From contig NZ_SLWQ01000002.1 in the NCBI RefSeq assembly GCF_004342425.1, positions 124,001-188,000 of the forward strand: a DNA stretch of 64,000 nucleotides, written 5' to 3'. The position numbers and the translations under genes were made by a program. Under the pieces are notes generated by a model. That model was not told where the DNA came from. It ran no database searches and was given only the letters and a program-made list of their open reading frames with translations. This stretch comes from Dokdonella fugitiva. GTDB taxonomy: Bacteria > Pseudomonadota > Gammaproteobacteria > Xanthomonadales > Rhodanobacteraceae. Shown here one piece after another: positions 53,141 to 62,175 of this stretch; positions within the stretch are counted from its first letter, which is position 1; the number at the start of each line of letters is the position of its first letter.

Positions 53141-53734
53141 ATGCTTGCGGAAGTCAGAACTTCCGGCGACATCCACAGCACGCGCGTCCTGTCCCTGGAT
53201 GCGACCGGGCGCATCCTCGACTGGATGAGCTGGCAGGACGCGGCGTGCCTCTACGTACGCGGCGCCGTCGCCTGGACCCTCGGCGAACCGTGCCTGACGA
53301 TCCACGGCGGTTACAACCAGCGCACCGGCGAACAGAGCGTGCTCGACCTGCACCCGATCGTCGCCAGCACCGGCCACGTGCGCCCGCACGCGATCGACCC
53401 GGCGCCCGCGCTCACCAATGCCGCGCTGTTCGCGCGCGACCGCATGCTGTGCCTCTATTGCGGCGGGCACTTCAGCCGCGGCGAACTCACGCGTGACCAC
53501 GTGCAGCCGGTCTCCAAGGGCGGCCGCGACACCTGGGTCAATGTCGTCACCGCATGCTGGGCGTGCAACGTGAAGAAGGGCAACCGCACGCCGCAGCAGG
53601 CGGGCATGCCCCTGCTCGCCGTGCCGTACCGGCCGAGCTGGGTGGAACACCTGATCCTGTCCAACCGCAACATCCTCGCCGACCAGATGGAATTCCTGGT
53701 CAACCACCTGCCACGCAACCGCCGTCCACAGTAG
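53141..53734 (+). CDS. HNH endonuclease domain protein
   Basis: A GGAGG site precedes ATG 53141. The 197-residue protein has an N-terminal region with VLSLDATGRILDWMSWQDAA and a C-terminal HNH domain: zinc Cys pair in CLYCGGHF, DHVQPVSKGGRDTWVN and CWACNVKKGNRTP. This form is common in Xanthomonadales and other proteobacteria as a chromosomal single gene. Biological role unknown; it is not next to a methylase or phage gene. Two bases separate it from the channel gene downstream, so they may be co-transcribed. Confidence 0.88.
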   Translation: MLAEVRTSGDIHSTRVLSLDATGRILDWMSWQDAACLYVRGAVAWTLGEPCLTIHGGYNQRTGEQSVLDLHPIVASTGHVRPHAIDPAPALTNAALFARDRMLCLYCGGHFSRGELTRDHVQPVSKGGRDTWVNVVTACWACNVKKGNRTPQQAGMPLLAVPYRPSWVEHLILSNRNILADQMEFLVNHLPRNRRPQ

Positions 53735-53736
53735 CC

Positions 53737-54438
53737 GTGGCGAACGAAACCGCCGCGCGCTGGGCGCGCCTGCGCCTGCTCGCGCGCATCGGCCGGCATC
53801 CTTCGGCAATCCTCCTGCTCGCGCAGCTCCTTGCGCTGCTCGCCTATCCGTTTTCCGAGGGGACGCCGGGCGGCGCCGCCTGGTTCGGAGCGTTCGGCGC
53901 CGTCGTGCTGCTGCTGGCGATGCGCATGGTCCACCGCACCGCGGGCCATGCGCGCTTCGTCATCGCGCTCGTGCTCGCCGTGCCCGCGGTCGCTTCGAAC
54001 CTCCTCGCGACGGCGGGCGGTGTGGCCTGGCTCGCGCCGTGGTCGGCCGTGCTCGAAGCGCTGTTCTACTTCCATGCGGCCGCCTGCCTCGTCGCCTACA
54101 TGCTCGCCGACCGGCGCGCGACGAGTGACGAACTGTTCGCCGCGGGCGCCACATTCACCCTGCTCGCCTGGGCATTCGCGCACGTGTTCAGCGCCTGCCA
54201 GGCGCTGCAGCCGGGCTGCTTCGGCAGCACGCCCGCCGGGCTGGCGACGCGCAGCTGGACCGAGCTGCTGTTCTTCAGCTTCGTGCTGCTGTCGAGCACC
54301 GGCATCGGCGACGTCGTGCCGCTGACGCCGCACGCGCGCGCACTGGCGAGCCTGGAGATCTTCGTCGGCGTGATGTACCTCGCCCTGGTCGTATCGCGCC
54401 TGATCGGACTGACGGTGCTGTCGCGCACGGAACGCTGA
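53737..54438 (+). CDS. Ion-channel-like membrane protein (two-TM pore domain)
   Basis: A GTG at 53737, two bases after the HNH stop, starts a 233-residue protein with five or six membrane helices. The C-terminal part looks like an Ion_trans_2 pore: LLFFSFVLLSSTGIGDVVPLTP followed by the last helix EIFVGVMYLALVVSRLIGL. The selectivity-filter position reads TGIGDV, not TVGYGD, so potassium selectivity is not assured. A cysteine-containing loop (SACQALQPGCFG) lies before the pore. Confidence 0.78.
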   Translation: MANETAARWARLRLLARIGRHPSAILLLAQLLALLAYPFSEGTPGGAAWFGAFGAVVLLLAMRMVHRTAGHARFVIALVLAVPAVASNLLATAGGVAWLAPWSAVLEALFYFHAAACLVAYMLADRRATSDELFAAGATFTLLAWAFAHVFSACQALQPGCFGSTPAGLATRSWTELLFFSFVLLSSTGIGDVVPLTPHARALASLEIFVGVMYLALVVSRLIGLTVLSRTER

Positions 54439-54489
54439 GCGGAACGCGGCGCTATCATTGCGGGCTTCCCTTGCCTGCCGCTGTCCGAC

Positions 54490-56361
54490 ATGACCGAGCC
54501 GAACCCGCATCCGCCGCGCATCGAGGCGCTGGCGAGCACCGACGCCCTGCCCGTCGCGCCGTCGCTCGGCGCCAGCCTCGATGCCGCGCGCATGCCGCGC
54601 CGCTCCACCCTCGTCGACCGGCGCGTCGTCGTCGTGAGCCTGATCGCGGGCGTGATCGCGGCCGCCGCGGCGGTGATCGCCCAGGTATTGACCGCCCTGA
54701 TCGGCCTCGTCACGAACCTCGCGTTCCACGGACGCTGGTCGACCGCGTTCAGCTCACCGGCCGGGCACCACCTCGGCGCATGGGTCATCGTGGTGCCGGC
54801 CATTGGCGGCCTCGTCGTCGGCGTGATGGCGCGCTGGGGTTCGCGCGCGATCCGCGGCCACGGCATCCCCGAGGCGATGGAGCAGGTGCTGCTCAACGAA
54901 TCGAAGATCCCGCCGCGCATCACGTTCCTGAAGCCGCTGTCATCGGCGGTCGCGATCGGCACCGGCGGGCCGTTCGGCGCCGAGGGCCCGATCATCGCGA
55001 CCGGCGGCGCGCTCGGATCGTTGTTCGGCCAGCTGCTGCGCGTGACCGCGATCGAGCGCAAGACCCTGCTCGCGGCCGGTGCCGCGGCGGGCATGGCCGC
55101 GGTGTTCGGTTCGCCGCTGTCGGCGATCATCCTCGCGGTCGAGCTGCTGCTGTTCGAACTGAAACCGCGTTCGCTCATCCCCGTCGCCCTCGCGACCGTG
55201 GTCGCGACCGGCGTGCGGCACGTGCTGGTCGGCTCCGCGCCGGTGTTCCCGATGCCGCCGCTGGCCGAACCCGGCGGCGTCGCGCTCGCGTTCTACGTCG
55301 CGCTCGGCGCACTGGTCGGCCTCGTCAGCGTCGGCACGACGCGCATCGTCTACGGCATCGAGGACCTGTTCGAAAAGCTGCCCGTGCACTGGATGTGGTG
55401 GCCGGCGATCGGCGGCCTCGCCGTCGGCCTGATCGGCTGGTACGCGCCGCTCACGCTCGGCGTGGGCTATACCAACATCGAGGACATCGTCGCCGGCCGG
55501 CTCGGCGTCGCGGTGCTCGCCTCGCTGTGCGTGATGAAGTTCCTGTCGTGGTCGATCGCGCTCGGCAGCGGCACCTCGGGCGGCACGCTCGCGCCGCTGT
55601 TCACGATCGGCGGCGCGCTCGGCGCGGTCGCCGGCATCGCGATCGCCTCGCTCGCGCCGCAGTTCGGCATCGACCCGCGCATCGCCGGACTCGTCGGCAT
55701 GGCGGCGATCTTCGCCGGCGCCTCGCGCGCCCTGCTCGCCTCGATCGTGTTCGCCTTCGAAACGACGCGCCAGCCGGTCGGCCTGTTGCCGTTGATCGGC
55801 GGCTGCACCGCCGCCTACCTGATTTCGGCGCTGCTCATGCGCAACACGATCATGACCGAGAAGATCGCCCGCCGCGGCGTGCGCGTGCCGAGCGAGTACG
55901 CGGCGGATTTCCTCGAGCAGGTGACCGCCGGCAAGGCCTGCACGCGCGACGTCGTCCCGCTGCGCGCCGACGACCGCCTCGGCGACGTTCGCCACTGGCT
56001 CAATTCGGGCAAGCCGGAAGCCCAGCACCAGGGCTATCCGGTTCTCGATGGCGAGGGCCGCGTGCTCGGCGTGCTGACCCGGCGCGACCTGCTCGACATG
56101 CGCCTGCCGGACATGCACCGCGTCGGCGACATGGTCCGCCGCGTGCCCATCGTCGTGCGCGAGGACCACTCGCTGCGCGAGGCCGCCGACCACATGGTCG
56201 CCGAGAACGTCGGGCGCGTGATCGTGGTGGCGACGCAGGCGCCGCACGGGATGGTCGGCATCCTCACGCGCGGCGACCTGCTCGCCGCCCATGCGCGACG
56301 CCTGCGCGAAGCGTCCGAAACCGCCCGACACATCCGCATCGGGCGGCGCCGCGCGCGCTGA
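54490..56361 (+). CDS. ClC-type chloride channel/transporter with CBS domains
   Basis: This 623-residue protein has the ClC motifs GHGIPEAM (variant of GSGIPE), GTGGPFGAEGPIIATGG (variant of GREGP that keeps the gating Glu) and GxFxP-like GGTLAPLFTIGGALG. The C-terminal 150 residues form two CBS domains (DVVPLRADDRLGDVRHWL and MVRRVPIVVREDHSLREAADHM). Many membrane helices lie between residues 45 and 460. It could be a channel or a proton exchanger. The N-terminal 45 residues are Pro-rich and probably cytoplasmic. Confidence 0.93.
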   Translation: MTEPNPHPPRIEALASTDALPVAPSLGASLDAARMPRRSTLVDRRVVVVSLIAGVIAAAAAVIAQVLTALIGLVTNLAFHGRWSTAFSSPAGHHLGAWVIVVPAIGGLVVGVMARWGSRAIRGHGIPEAMEQVLLNESKIPPRITFLKPLSSAVAIGTGGPFGAEGPIIATGGALGSLFGQLLRVTAIERKTLLAAGAAAGMAAVFGSPLSAIILAVELLLFELKPRSLIPVALATVVATGVRHVLVGSAPVFPMPPLAEPGGVALAFYVALGALVGLVSVGTTRIVYGIEDLFEKLPVHWMWWPAIGGLAVGLIGWYAPLTLGVGYTNIEDIVAGRLGVAVLASLCVMKFLSWSIALGSGTSGGTLAPLFTIGGALGAVAGIAIASLAPQFGIDPRIAGLVGMAAIFAGASRALLASIVFAFETTRQPVGLLPLIGGCTAAYLISALLMRNTIMTEKIARRGVRVPSEYAADFLEQVTAGKACTRDVVPLRADDRLGDVRHWLNSGKPEAQHQGYPVLDGEGRVLGVLTRRDLLDMRLPDMHRVGDMVRRVPIVVREDHSLREAADHMVAENVGRVIVVATQAPHGMVGILTRGDLLAAHARRLREASETARHIRIGRRRAR

Positions 56362-56367
56362 TTGCGA

Positions 56368-56505
56368 TCAGTGCTCGGCGATGGTCGAAGTCGGACTGCC
56401 GTCGGTGGCGTTGCCGATGATGCGGTTGTTGCCGAAGGAGCTGACGACGCCTCCCGTGCCGAACGACACGCCGACCGTGTTGTTGGTGATCGTGGATTGC
56501 CCCAT
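56368..56505 (-). pseudogene. Remnant of a beta-helix repeat protein (C-terminal 45 residues)
   Basis: On the minus strand the frame ATG...TGA encodes 45 residues: MGQSTITNNTVGVSFGTG, then VVSSFGNNRIIGNATDG and a tail ending STIAEH. The N-x-T turns and GNNRIIGNATDG are typical of the last coils and terminus of right-handed beta-helix proteins. Upstream sequence in this frame is not beta-helical, so this looks like the 3' end of a decayed gene. It lies in the 312-base gap between the ClC and dxs genes; the rest of that gap shows no gene. Confidence 0.55.
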
Positions 56506-56673
56506 GAAGTTCCTCAATCCGCGCCCGCCGCGGCGCGGCGGTGCCATCCATCGCCCTGGGCAGGACGTGCAATCGCGCTGCGCCGATCCCGCGGCGCAAT
56601 GGCCCGATTCGGCACGTTCTTGCCGTGAAATCGCCGGTAGCCGACAATATCATGCTTGCACATTGGCGTTCCC

Positions 56674-58569
56674 ATGATCGACCCGCAGCGCTATCCCCGC
56701 CTCGCCCGCATCGACACCCCGGCGGACCTGCGCACCTTCCCGGAATCCGAACTCGGCGAGGTTGCGCGCGAGCTGCGCGCCTACCTGATCGAATCGGTGG
56801 CGACCTCGGGCGGCCATTTCGGCGCCAACCTCGGCGTGATCGAGCTCACCGTCGCCCTGCACTGGCTGTACGACACGCCGGTCGACCGCCTCGTCTGGGA
56901 CGTCGGCCACCAGGGCTATCCGCACAAGATCCTCACCGGCCGCCGCGACCGCATCACCACGGTCAAGAAGAAGGACGGCGTCGCGCCGTTTCCCAGGCGT
57001 GACGAGAGCGAGTACGACACGTTCGGCGTCGGCCATTCGTCGACGTCGATCTCGGCCGCGCTCGGCATGGCGATCGCGGCGCAGCGCAAGGGCGATGCGC
57101 GCAAGGTCGTCGCGGTGATCGGCGACGGCGCGATGACCGCGGGCATGGCGTTCGAGGCACTCAACCACGGCGGCGACGTCGAACCCGACCTGCTGGTGAT
57201 CCTCAACGACAACCAGATGTCGATCAGCGAGAACGTCGGCGCGCTGACCAAGATGCTCGCGCGCCTGATGGCCAGCCACACGCTCAACAACATCCGCGAG
57301 CGCGGCAAGCAGATGATGAAGCGCGGCGGCTTCCTCTGGCGCTTCGCCAAGCGCTGGGAAGAACACGCCAAGGGCATGTTCGTGCCGTCGACGCTGTTCG
57401 AGGAATTCGGTTTCCACTACACCGGCCCGATCGACGGCCACGACCTGCCGCAGCTCGTCTCGACCCTGCGCACGCTCAGGGGCCTCAAGGGGCCGCAACT
57501 GCTGCACGTGATCACGACCAAGGGCAAGGGCTACGCGCCGGCCGAACGCGAGCAGATCGAGTACCACGCAGTCGGCCCGTTCGACCCGCAGGCGGGCGTC
57601 GTCAAGAAGGGCGGCACGTCCAAGCCGACCTACACCGAGATCTTCGGCGACTGGCTGTGCGACATGGCCGCCGCGGACGAGCGCCTGTACGGGATCACGC
57701 CGGCGATGCGCGAAGGCTCGGGCCTCGTGCGCTTCTCGAAGGAATTCCCGCAGCGCTACTTCGACGTCGGCATCGCCGAGCAACACGCGGTCACCCTCGC
57801 CGCCGGCATGGCCTGCGAGGGCGCCAAGCCGGTCGTCGCGATCTATTCGACGTTCCTGCAGCGCGCGTACGACCAGCTCATCCACGACGTCGCGCTGCAG
57901 GACCTCGACGTGCTGTTCGCGATCGACCGCGCCGGCCTCGTCGGCCCCGACGGCGCGACGCACGCGGGCAGCTTCGACCTCTCCTACCTGCGTTGCATCC
58001 CGAACATGGTGGTGATGGCGCCGGCGGACGAGGACGAGTGCCGGCGCATGCTCACGACCGGTTTCCTGCACCGGGGCCCAGCCGCCGTGCGCTACCCGCG
58101 CGGCACCGGCACGGGTGTGGCGATCTCGAAGGAGCTGCTGCCGCTGCCGGTCGGCAAGGCGGACGTGCGCCGGCACGGCCGCGGCATCGCGATGCTCGCC
58201 TTCGGCGCGATGGTCGCGCCGTGCGCGAAGGTCGCTGACGCGCTCGACGCGACGCTCGTCAACATGCGTTTCGTCAAGCCGCTCGACGAGGCGCTGCTGG
58301 TGGAGCTTGCACGCTCGCACGCCGCGTTCGTCACGATCGAGGACAACGCGATCATGGGCGGCGCCGGCAGCGCGGTCGCCGAAGCGCTCGCCGCGCACGG
58401 CATCGCGCTGCCCGTCCTGCACCTTGGCCTGTCCGACCGCTTCCTCGAGCACGCCAGCCGCGAGGAACTGCTCGCCAGCGACGGCCTCGACGCCGCCGGC
58501 ATCGAAGCCTCGATCCGCCGCCGCTTCCCCGACCTCGCCCTCGCCCTGCCGCTGCGCAGCGCGGGCTGA
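56674..58569 (+). CDS. dxs: 1-Deoxy-D-xylulose-5-phosphate synthase
   Basis: This 631-residue thiamine-diphosphate enzyme makes the first intermediate of the non-mevalonate isoprenoid pathway from pyruvate and glyceraldehyde 3-phosphate. [18 protein letters not shown] with NDNQMSIS forms the ThDP-binding motif; the transketolase pyrimidine domain has [18 protein letters not shown] and [19 protein letters not shown]. Start ATG 56674 ([13 protein letters not shown]) gives the usual length. It is convergent with folE2 and followed by a hairpin repeat that may serve as a bidirectional terminator. Confidence 0.97.
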   Translation: MIDPQRYPRLARIDTPADLRTFPESELGEVARELRAYLIESVATSGGHFGANLGVIELTVALHWLYDTPVDRLVWDVGHQGYPHKILTGRRDRITTVKKKDGVAPFPRRDESEYDTFGVGHSSTSISAALGMAIAAQRKGDARKVVAVIGDGAMTAGMAFEALNHGGDVEPDLLVILNDNQMSISENVGALTKMLARLMASHTLNNIRERGKQMMKRGGFLWRFAKRWEEHAKGMFVPSTLFEEFGFHYTGPIDGHDLPQLVSTLRTLRGLKGPQLLHVITTKGKGYAPAEREQIEYHAVGPFDPQAGVVKKGGTSKPTYTEIFGDWLCDMAAADERLYGITPAMREGSGLVRFSKEFPQRYFDVGIAEQHAVTLAAGMACEGAKPVVAIYSTFLQRAYDQLIHDVALQDLDVLFAIDRAGLVGPDGATHAGSFDLSYLRCIPNMVVMAPADEDECRRMLTTGFLHRGPAAVRYPRGTGTGVAISKELLPLPVGKADVRRHGRGIAMLAFGAMVAPCAKVADALDATLVNMRFVKPLDEALLVELARSHAAFVTIEDNAIMGGAGSAVAEALAAHGIALPVLHLGLSDRFLEHASREELLASDGLDAAGIEASIRRRFPDLALALPLRSAG

Positions 58570-58636
58570 GGCCGTTCGCGCGCCCGCGCGGACGTGAAGC
58601 CGTGCGAATCAGGGCCAAGCAAAGCCAAAGCCAGAA

Positions 58637-58674
58637 CCTGAAACACGAAGGATTCGTGTCCTTCGTGCTTCAGG
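58637..58674. repeat. Compact hairpin of the ACACGAAGG repeat family, possible bidirectional terminator
   Basis: CCTGAAACACGAAGGA and TCCTTCGTGCTTCAGG pair at 15 of 16 positions around a six-base loop (TTCGTG). It is the shortest copy of the family, between the convergent dxs and folE2 genes. On the plus strand it is followed by CTTTTG. Confidence 0.75.
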
Positions 58675-58689
58675 CTTTTGCCGCGCTGC

Positions 58690-59634
58690 CTACGAAGCGG
58701 CGTAGCCGCCGGGGACGCCCTTGGTCGCGATTGCGACGGCGTCGTGCGGGTGCAGGCTTTCGTAGTGTTCGGCGCGCAGCCAGAAGTCGGCGATGCGTTC
58801 GTCGGCGGCGAGCACGCCGCGGATGCGGCGCGCGGCGTCCTCGCAGAACATGAGGTTCTGGCCGTTGGCGAGCGCGAAGGCCTGTTCGTCCTCGCGCTTG
58901 ACCGCGGTCTGCACCGGCGTCTGCAGCGCGCGTTCGACCCGGTCGATGAGGTCCTCGACCGGCAACTCGAAGCCCGGGGCGAGGCGCAGGCGCAGGGTCG
59001 CGGCGCTGCGCTGGCTGTGCGGCGTCGCGACGATGCCGTCGGCGCGACCGAGCCAGGCGAGCACCGCGTCGCGCTGAAGCGGCCCGTGTCCGTCGAAGTC
59101 GGCGGCGAAACGGTCCTGGATGAGCTGGCGTGCGAGCGCCGCCGAGGCCGGGCACGTGCTCGAATACTGCACCTCGAGGCCGAGCTCGAGCATGAACTCG
59201 CCACCGTGGAGTGACGCCCGCAGCTCGACCGGGTACGCGCGCCAGCCGCTGTGCGCGCTCGCGAGCGCGGCACGACGCGCGAGATGGTCGTAGCGCACGC
59301 GCACCCAGGCGCGATCCGCAAGAGCCGCGTGCGAGTCGAGGAAGTCGCGCAGCAGGCGACGCAAGCTCGCCGGCGTCAGCGGCTCCGCCGAAAGATGGCG
59401 ATCGAGGTGCAGGTACAGCCGCGACATGTGGATGCCGCGCGCGTCCTCGCGCGCGAGGTTCACGAATGCGTCGACGCGCGCGCTGACGCGCTGCGCGTGG
59501 CCGTCGGCACCGAGCAGCAGCACGGGCATTTCGATGCGCTGCATGCCGACGCCATCGAGCGCGCCGGCGTGGCCGGCCTGCGCTTCACTGGCGATGTCGG
59601 GCAGCAGGCGCTGCGGGCTCGTCGGTGCGGACAT
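58690..59634 (-). CDS. folE2: GTP cyclohydrolase FolE2 (type IB)
   Basis: From ATG 59634 this 314-residue protein matches FolE2: LPDIASEAQAGHAGALDGVGM near the start, RGIHMSRLYLHLD, VQYSSTCPASAALAR with the conserved Cys, and AEHYESLHPHDAVA. It converts GTP to dihydroneopterin triphosphate for folate. Type IB enzymes use metals other than zinc and in several bacteria back up zinc-dependent FolE during zinc limitation; whether a FolE is also present cannot be seen here. No convincing Zur box was found upstream by eye. Confidence 0.93.
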   Translation of the reverse strand: MSAPTSPQRLLPDIASEAQAGHAGALDGVGMQRIEMPVLLLGADGHAQRVSARVDAFVNLAREDARGIHMSRLYLHLDRHLSAEPLTPASLRRLLRDFLDSHAALADRAWVRVRYDHLARRAALASAHSGWRAYPVELRASLHGGEFMLELGLEVQYSSTCPASAALARQLIQDRFAADFDGHGPLQRDAVLAWLGRADGIVATPHSQRSAATLRLRLAPGFELPVEDLIDRVERALQTPVQTAVKREDEQAFALANGQNLMFCEDAARRIRGVLAADERIADFWLRAEHYESLHPHDAVAIATKGVPGGYAAS

Positions 59635-59733
59635 GCGGGATTCCTGCGGGCGATGCGCGTCACACATGGTGGCCACGCAGCGCGGGTTCAACAGTTTAGC
59701 GCAGGCCGGCGGCACGACGGCCGCCCGGGCTGC

Positions 59734-60567
59734 CTAGGCGCGCACGAAGCGGCGCCCGCCGCGCCAGGCGGCCCACGACGCACGCAGCGGCAACCGCGTC
59801 ATCGCCGCCTGCAGCGTGGCGAGCGGATCGCCGGCCCGCGCGGCCGACTGCAGGCGCCAGCGGTCGGCACTCGCCCCGGCCGCCGCGAGTGGTCCACCCC
59901 CTGCCGCGTCGAGCATCGCGAACCGCGCGCGCAGGATTTCCAGCCAGTCGCGCAACGCGGCGGACTGGGCGGGCGAGGCCTGGGCGAGATCGCCGCGCGC
60001 GAGCCGGTGGCGCGCGAGCAGTTCGAGCGGCAGCGGCAGGCGCCCGTCGCGCAGCGCATCGGCGAGCACCGCGGCCTCGCGCACCGCGCGACCGCAGGCG
60101 CGCACGCGCGCGATCGTGGCCGCATCGAGGGGCGTGAACAGGGTCGCCTCGAGGATGGCGAGCGGCTGGTACAGCGCGGCGTAGCCGTCGAGCAGCGCGG
60201 ACGCATCCGCCGCAGGTTCGGGGTCGCGTTGTGCGAATGCACCGACGACGACCGCCTGCCATTGCGCGAGCGGTACCGCGGCGCCGCCCGGCAATGCGGC
60301 GAGCGCGCGGGTGAGCGGATGGCGCGCGCCGCCCTCGCGCATGCGCGCGAATTCCTCCGCCCACCATTGCAGCTTGAGCGCGGCCGGTTGTGCCTCGCGG
60401 ATGCCGAATGCGGCGTGCTCGATCTCGTAGCCGATGCACGAGAACGCCGCATATGCGGGCCGCAGCGGCGCCGGTACGAACGGCAGCGCGAGCTGGAACT
60501 CCGGATGCGCGTCGGCCCACTTCGCCTCGAAGCTCGCGAGCGGCACGTCGTGCATGGTGTCGTCCAT
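59734..60567 (-). CDS. Squalene/phytoene synthase-like protein, probably divergent
   Basis: This 277-residue helical protein has the general pattern of the squalene/phytoene synthase fold (LRPAYAAFSCIGYEIEHAAF, LKLQWWAEEFARM, LLDGYAALYQPLAILEATLF). The two Asp-rich metal motifs of active enzymes (D-x-x-x-D) are not visible as such; the first region reads EIEHAAFG. It may therefore lack prenyl-transferring activity or have another role, as in the UbiG/gph-linked proteins of xanthomonads. The ATG is shared with the gph stop (TGATG). The start could also be ATG at 60555. Confidence 0.75.
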   Translation of the reverse strand: MDDTMHDVPLASFEAKWADAHPEFQLALPFVPAPLRPAYAAFSCIGYEIEHAAFGIREAQPAALKLQWWAEEFARMREGGARHPLTRALAALPGGAAVPLAQWQAVVVGAFAQRDPEPAADASALLDGYAALYQPLAILEATLFTPLDAATIARVRACGRAVREAAVLADALRDGRLPLPLELLARHRLARGDLAQASPAQSAALRDWLEILRARFAMLDAAGGGPLAAAGASADRWRLQSAARAGDPLATLQAAMTRLPLRASWAAWRGGRRFVRA

Positions 60568-61229
60568 CAGCCGATGCCGAGTGCGTCCAGCAGGCCGAGC
60601 GGCCGATCGACGACGAGGTCGGCGCCCCATGCATGCGGGTCACCACCGTCGAGGTAACCCCACGCGGCGGCGACGGTGCGCGTGCCCGCCGCGCGTCCGG
60701 CGAGCACGTCGCGCAGGTCGTCGCCGATCATCACCGCGGACGCCGGGTCGATGCCGGCCTGCCCGCAGGCGAACAGCACGGGCGCCGGGTCGGGTTTGCG
60801 CACGGGCAGGCAATCGCCGGTGACGAGCGCGGCCGCGCCGCGATGGAACTGCATCTGCTCGAGCATCGGCCGCGCGAGCCAGCCCGGCTTGTTGGTGACG
60901 ATGCCCCACGTGATGCCGCGCGACTCGAGCCGGTCGAGGACCTCGGCCATGCCGTCGTAGAGGCGCGTATGCACGGTCATCGCGACCGAGTAAATGTCGA
61001 GGAACCGCGGCAGCCACTGGTCGATCATCGCGTCGTCGGCGCCGGGCAGACCCTGGCGCAGCATTGCGCGACCGCCGGCGGAGACGACGCGGCGCACCGC
61101 CTGCGCGTCGGGTGGCGGCGCGCCGAGTTCGGCGCACAGCGCCTCGACCGCGGCGACGAGGTCGGGGGCGGAGTCGACGAGCGTGCCGTCGAGGTCGAAG
61201 AACAGCGCGCCGGGTACCACGACGCTCAC
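60567..61229 (-). CDS. gph: Phosphoglycolate phosphatase-like HAD hydrolase
   Basis: This 220-residue HAD has [15 protein letters not shown] (nucleophile Asp), GIVTNKPGW, and [27 protein letters not shown]. It may be a phosphoglycolate phosphatase or the MupP MurNAc-6-phosphate phosphatase, which sits beside ubiG in pseudomonads. The start is a GTG at 61229 overlapping the ubiG stop (GTGA), and its own stop overlaps the next gene (TGATG). It is thus the middle of a coupled three-gene set. Confidence 0.88.
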   Translation of the reverse strand: MSVVVPGALFFDLDGTLVDSAPDLVAAVEALCAELGAPPPDAQAVRRVVSAGGRAMLRQGLPGADDAMIDQWLPRFLDIYSVAMTVHTRLYDGMAEVLDRLESRGITWGIVTNKPGWLARPMLEQMQFHRGAAALVTGDCLPVRKPDPAPVLFACGQAGIDPASAVMIGDDLRDVLAGRAAGTRTVAAAWGYLDGGDPHAWGADLVVDRPLGLLDALGIG

Positions 61230-61933
61230 GCGGGCTTGATCGCGCAGGCGAGGTAGTTCACCGCGACGTTCGCTGTCAGCCATGCACGGCGCGTGAGCGG
61301 GTTGTAGGCGAGCCCCGAAAGATCCTCGAGCACGAGGCCGCTGGCGCGCAACTCGCCGGCAATCTCGCTCGGTTTCAGGAATTGCCCGTACCGGTGCGTG
61401 CCGCGCGGCAGCAGGTGCAACAGGTATTCCGCGCCGAGGATCGCCGCGCCGAACGCGAACGGCGTGCGGTTGAGCGTGGAAAGGAACAACCTGCCGCCCG
61501 GCTCGAGCAGCGTCGCGCAGGCGCGGATCACGCTGGCCGGGTCGGGCACGTGCTCGAGCATCTCCATGCAGGTGACGACGTCGAACGCGCCGGGTTTCTC
61601 CGCCGCGAGTTCCTCCACGGCGATCTCGCGGTAATCCACCCGCACGCCGCTCTCGTGCAGGTGCAGGCGCGCGACGTCGAGCACGGCCGGCGCGAGGTCG
61701 ATCGCGGTGACGTTCGCGCCCTCGCGCGCGAGCGCCTCGCTGAGCAGGCCGCCGCCACAGCCGACGTCGAGCGCGCGCGCGCCGCGCAGCGCGACGCGCT
61801 CGGCGACGTAGGCGAGGCGCACGGGATTGAGGTCGTGCAACGGTCGCGATTCGCCGTCGGGATCCCACCAGCGCGCGGCGAGGCGGTCGAACTTCGCGGT
61901 TTCGCCGCGATCGACGTTGGTCTCAGGGTTCAT
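61226..61933 (-). CDS. ubiG: Ubiquinone biosynthesis O-methyltransferase UbiG
   Basis: This 235-residue protein methylates two hydroxyls in ubiquinone biosynthesis. SAM binding is at [16 protein letters not shown] (motif I, about residues 54-69), followed by [14 protein letters not shown] and [16 protein letters not shown]. The N-terminal [23 protein letters not shown] is typical of UbiG. The 242-base gap before mtaD (61934-62175) shows no credible gene, though a short Arg-rich open frame crosses it. Confidence 0.96.
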   Translation of the reverse strand: MNPETNVDRGETAKFDRLAARWWDPDGESRPLHDLNPVRLAYVAERVALRGARALDVGCGGGLLSEALAREGANVTAIDLAPAVLDVARLHLHESGVRVDYREIAVEELAAEKPGAFDVVTCMEMLEHVPDPASVIRACATLLEPGGRLFLSTLNRTPFAFGAAILGAEYLLHLLPRGTHRYGQFLKPSEIAGELRASGLVLEDLSGLAYNPLTRRAWLTANVAVNYLACAIKPA

Positions 61934-62175
61934 CGCAGACCCACTCGGTTCGGAAATCGTCGAGGCGCGGCGCGCAGATCCAGTGTCGCCGATCGGGCGT
62001 CGCATAGCCGCCCTGCAGCGTCCGGGACGAGCGACGCAGCGGCGAACTTCGCCCGGCGGAACTCGCCACTCATGGCCCGACTGCCCGTCGGCGCGCAGGT
62101 CGCCCGCTCCAGCCGCGCACCGCGCAGGTACGCGGCCTGGTTGCCGGTGCGCGCGTCGGGATACTGCATGCCCAT

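Noticed and set aside
53141..53734. HNH gene as part of a restriction or anti-phage island
   Set aside because: No methylase, helicase, toxin or phage gene is adjacent, and neighbours are ordinary chromosomal genes.
58690..59715. Longer folE2 start at 59715
   Set aside because: The extra 27 residues are not FolE2-like; MSAPTSPQRLLPDI at 59634 matches the family start.
61930..62175. 81-codon minus-strand frame between mtaD and ubiG
   Set aside because: Composition is Arg/Ala-rich without a ribosome-binding site or family similarity; it could be real but is not supported.
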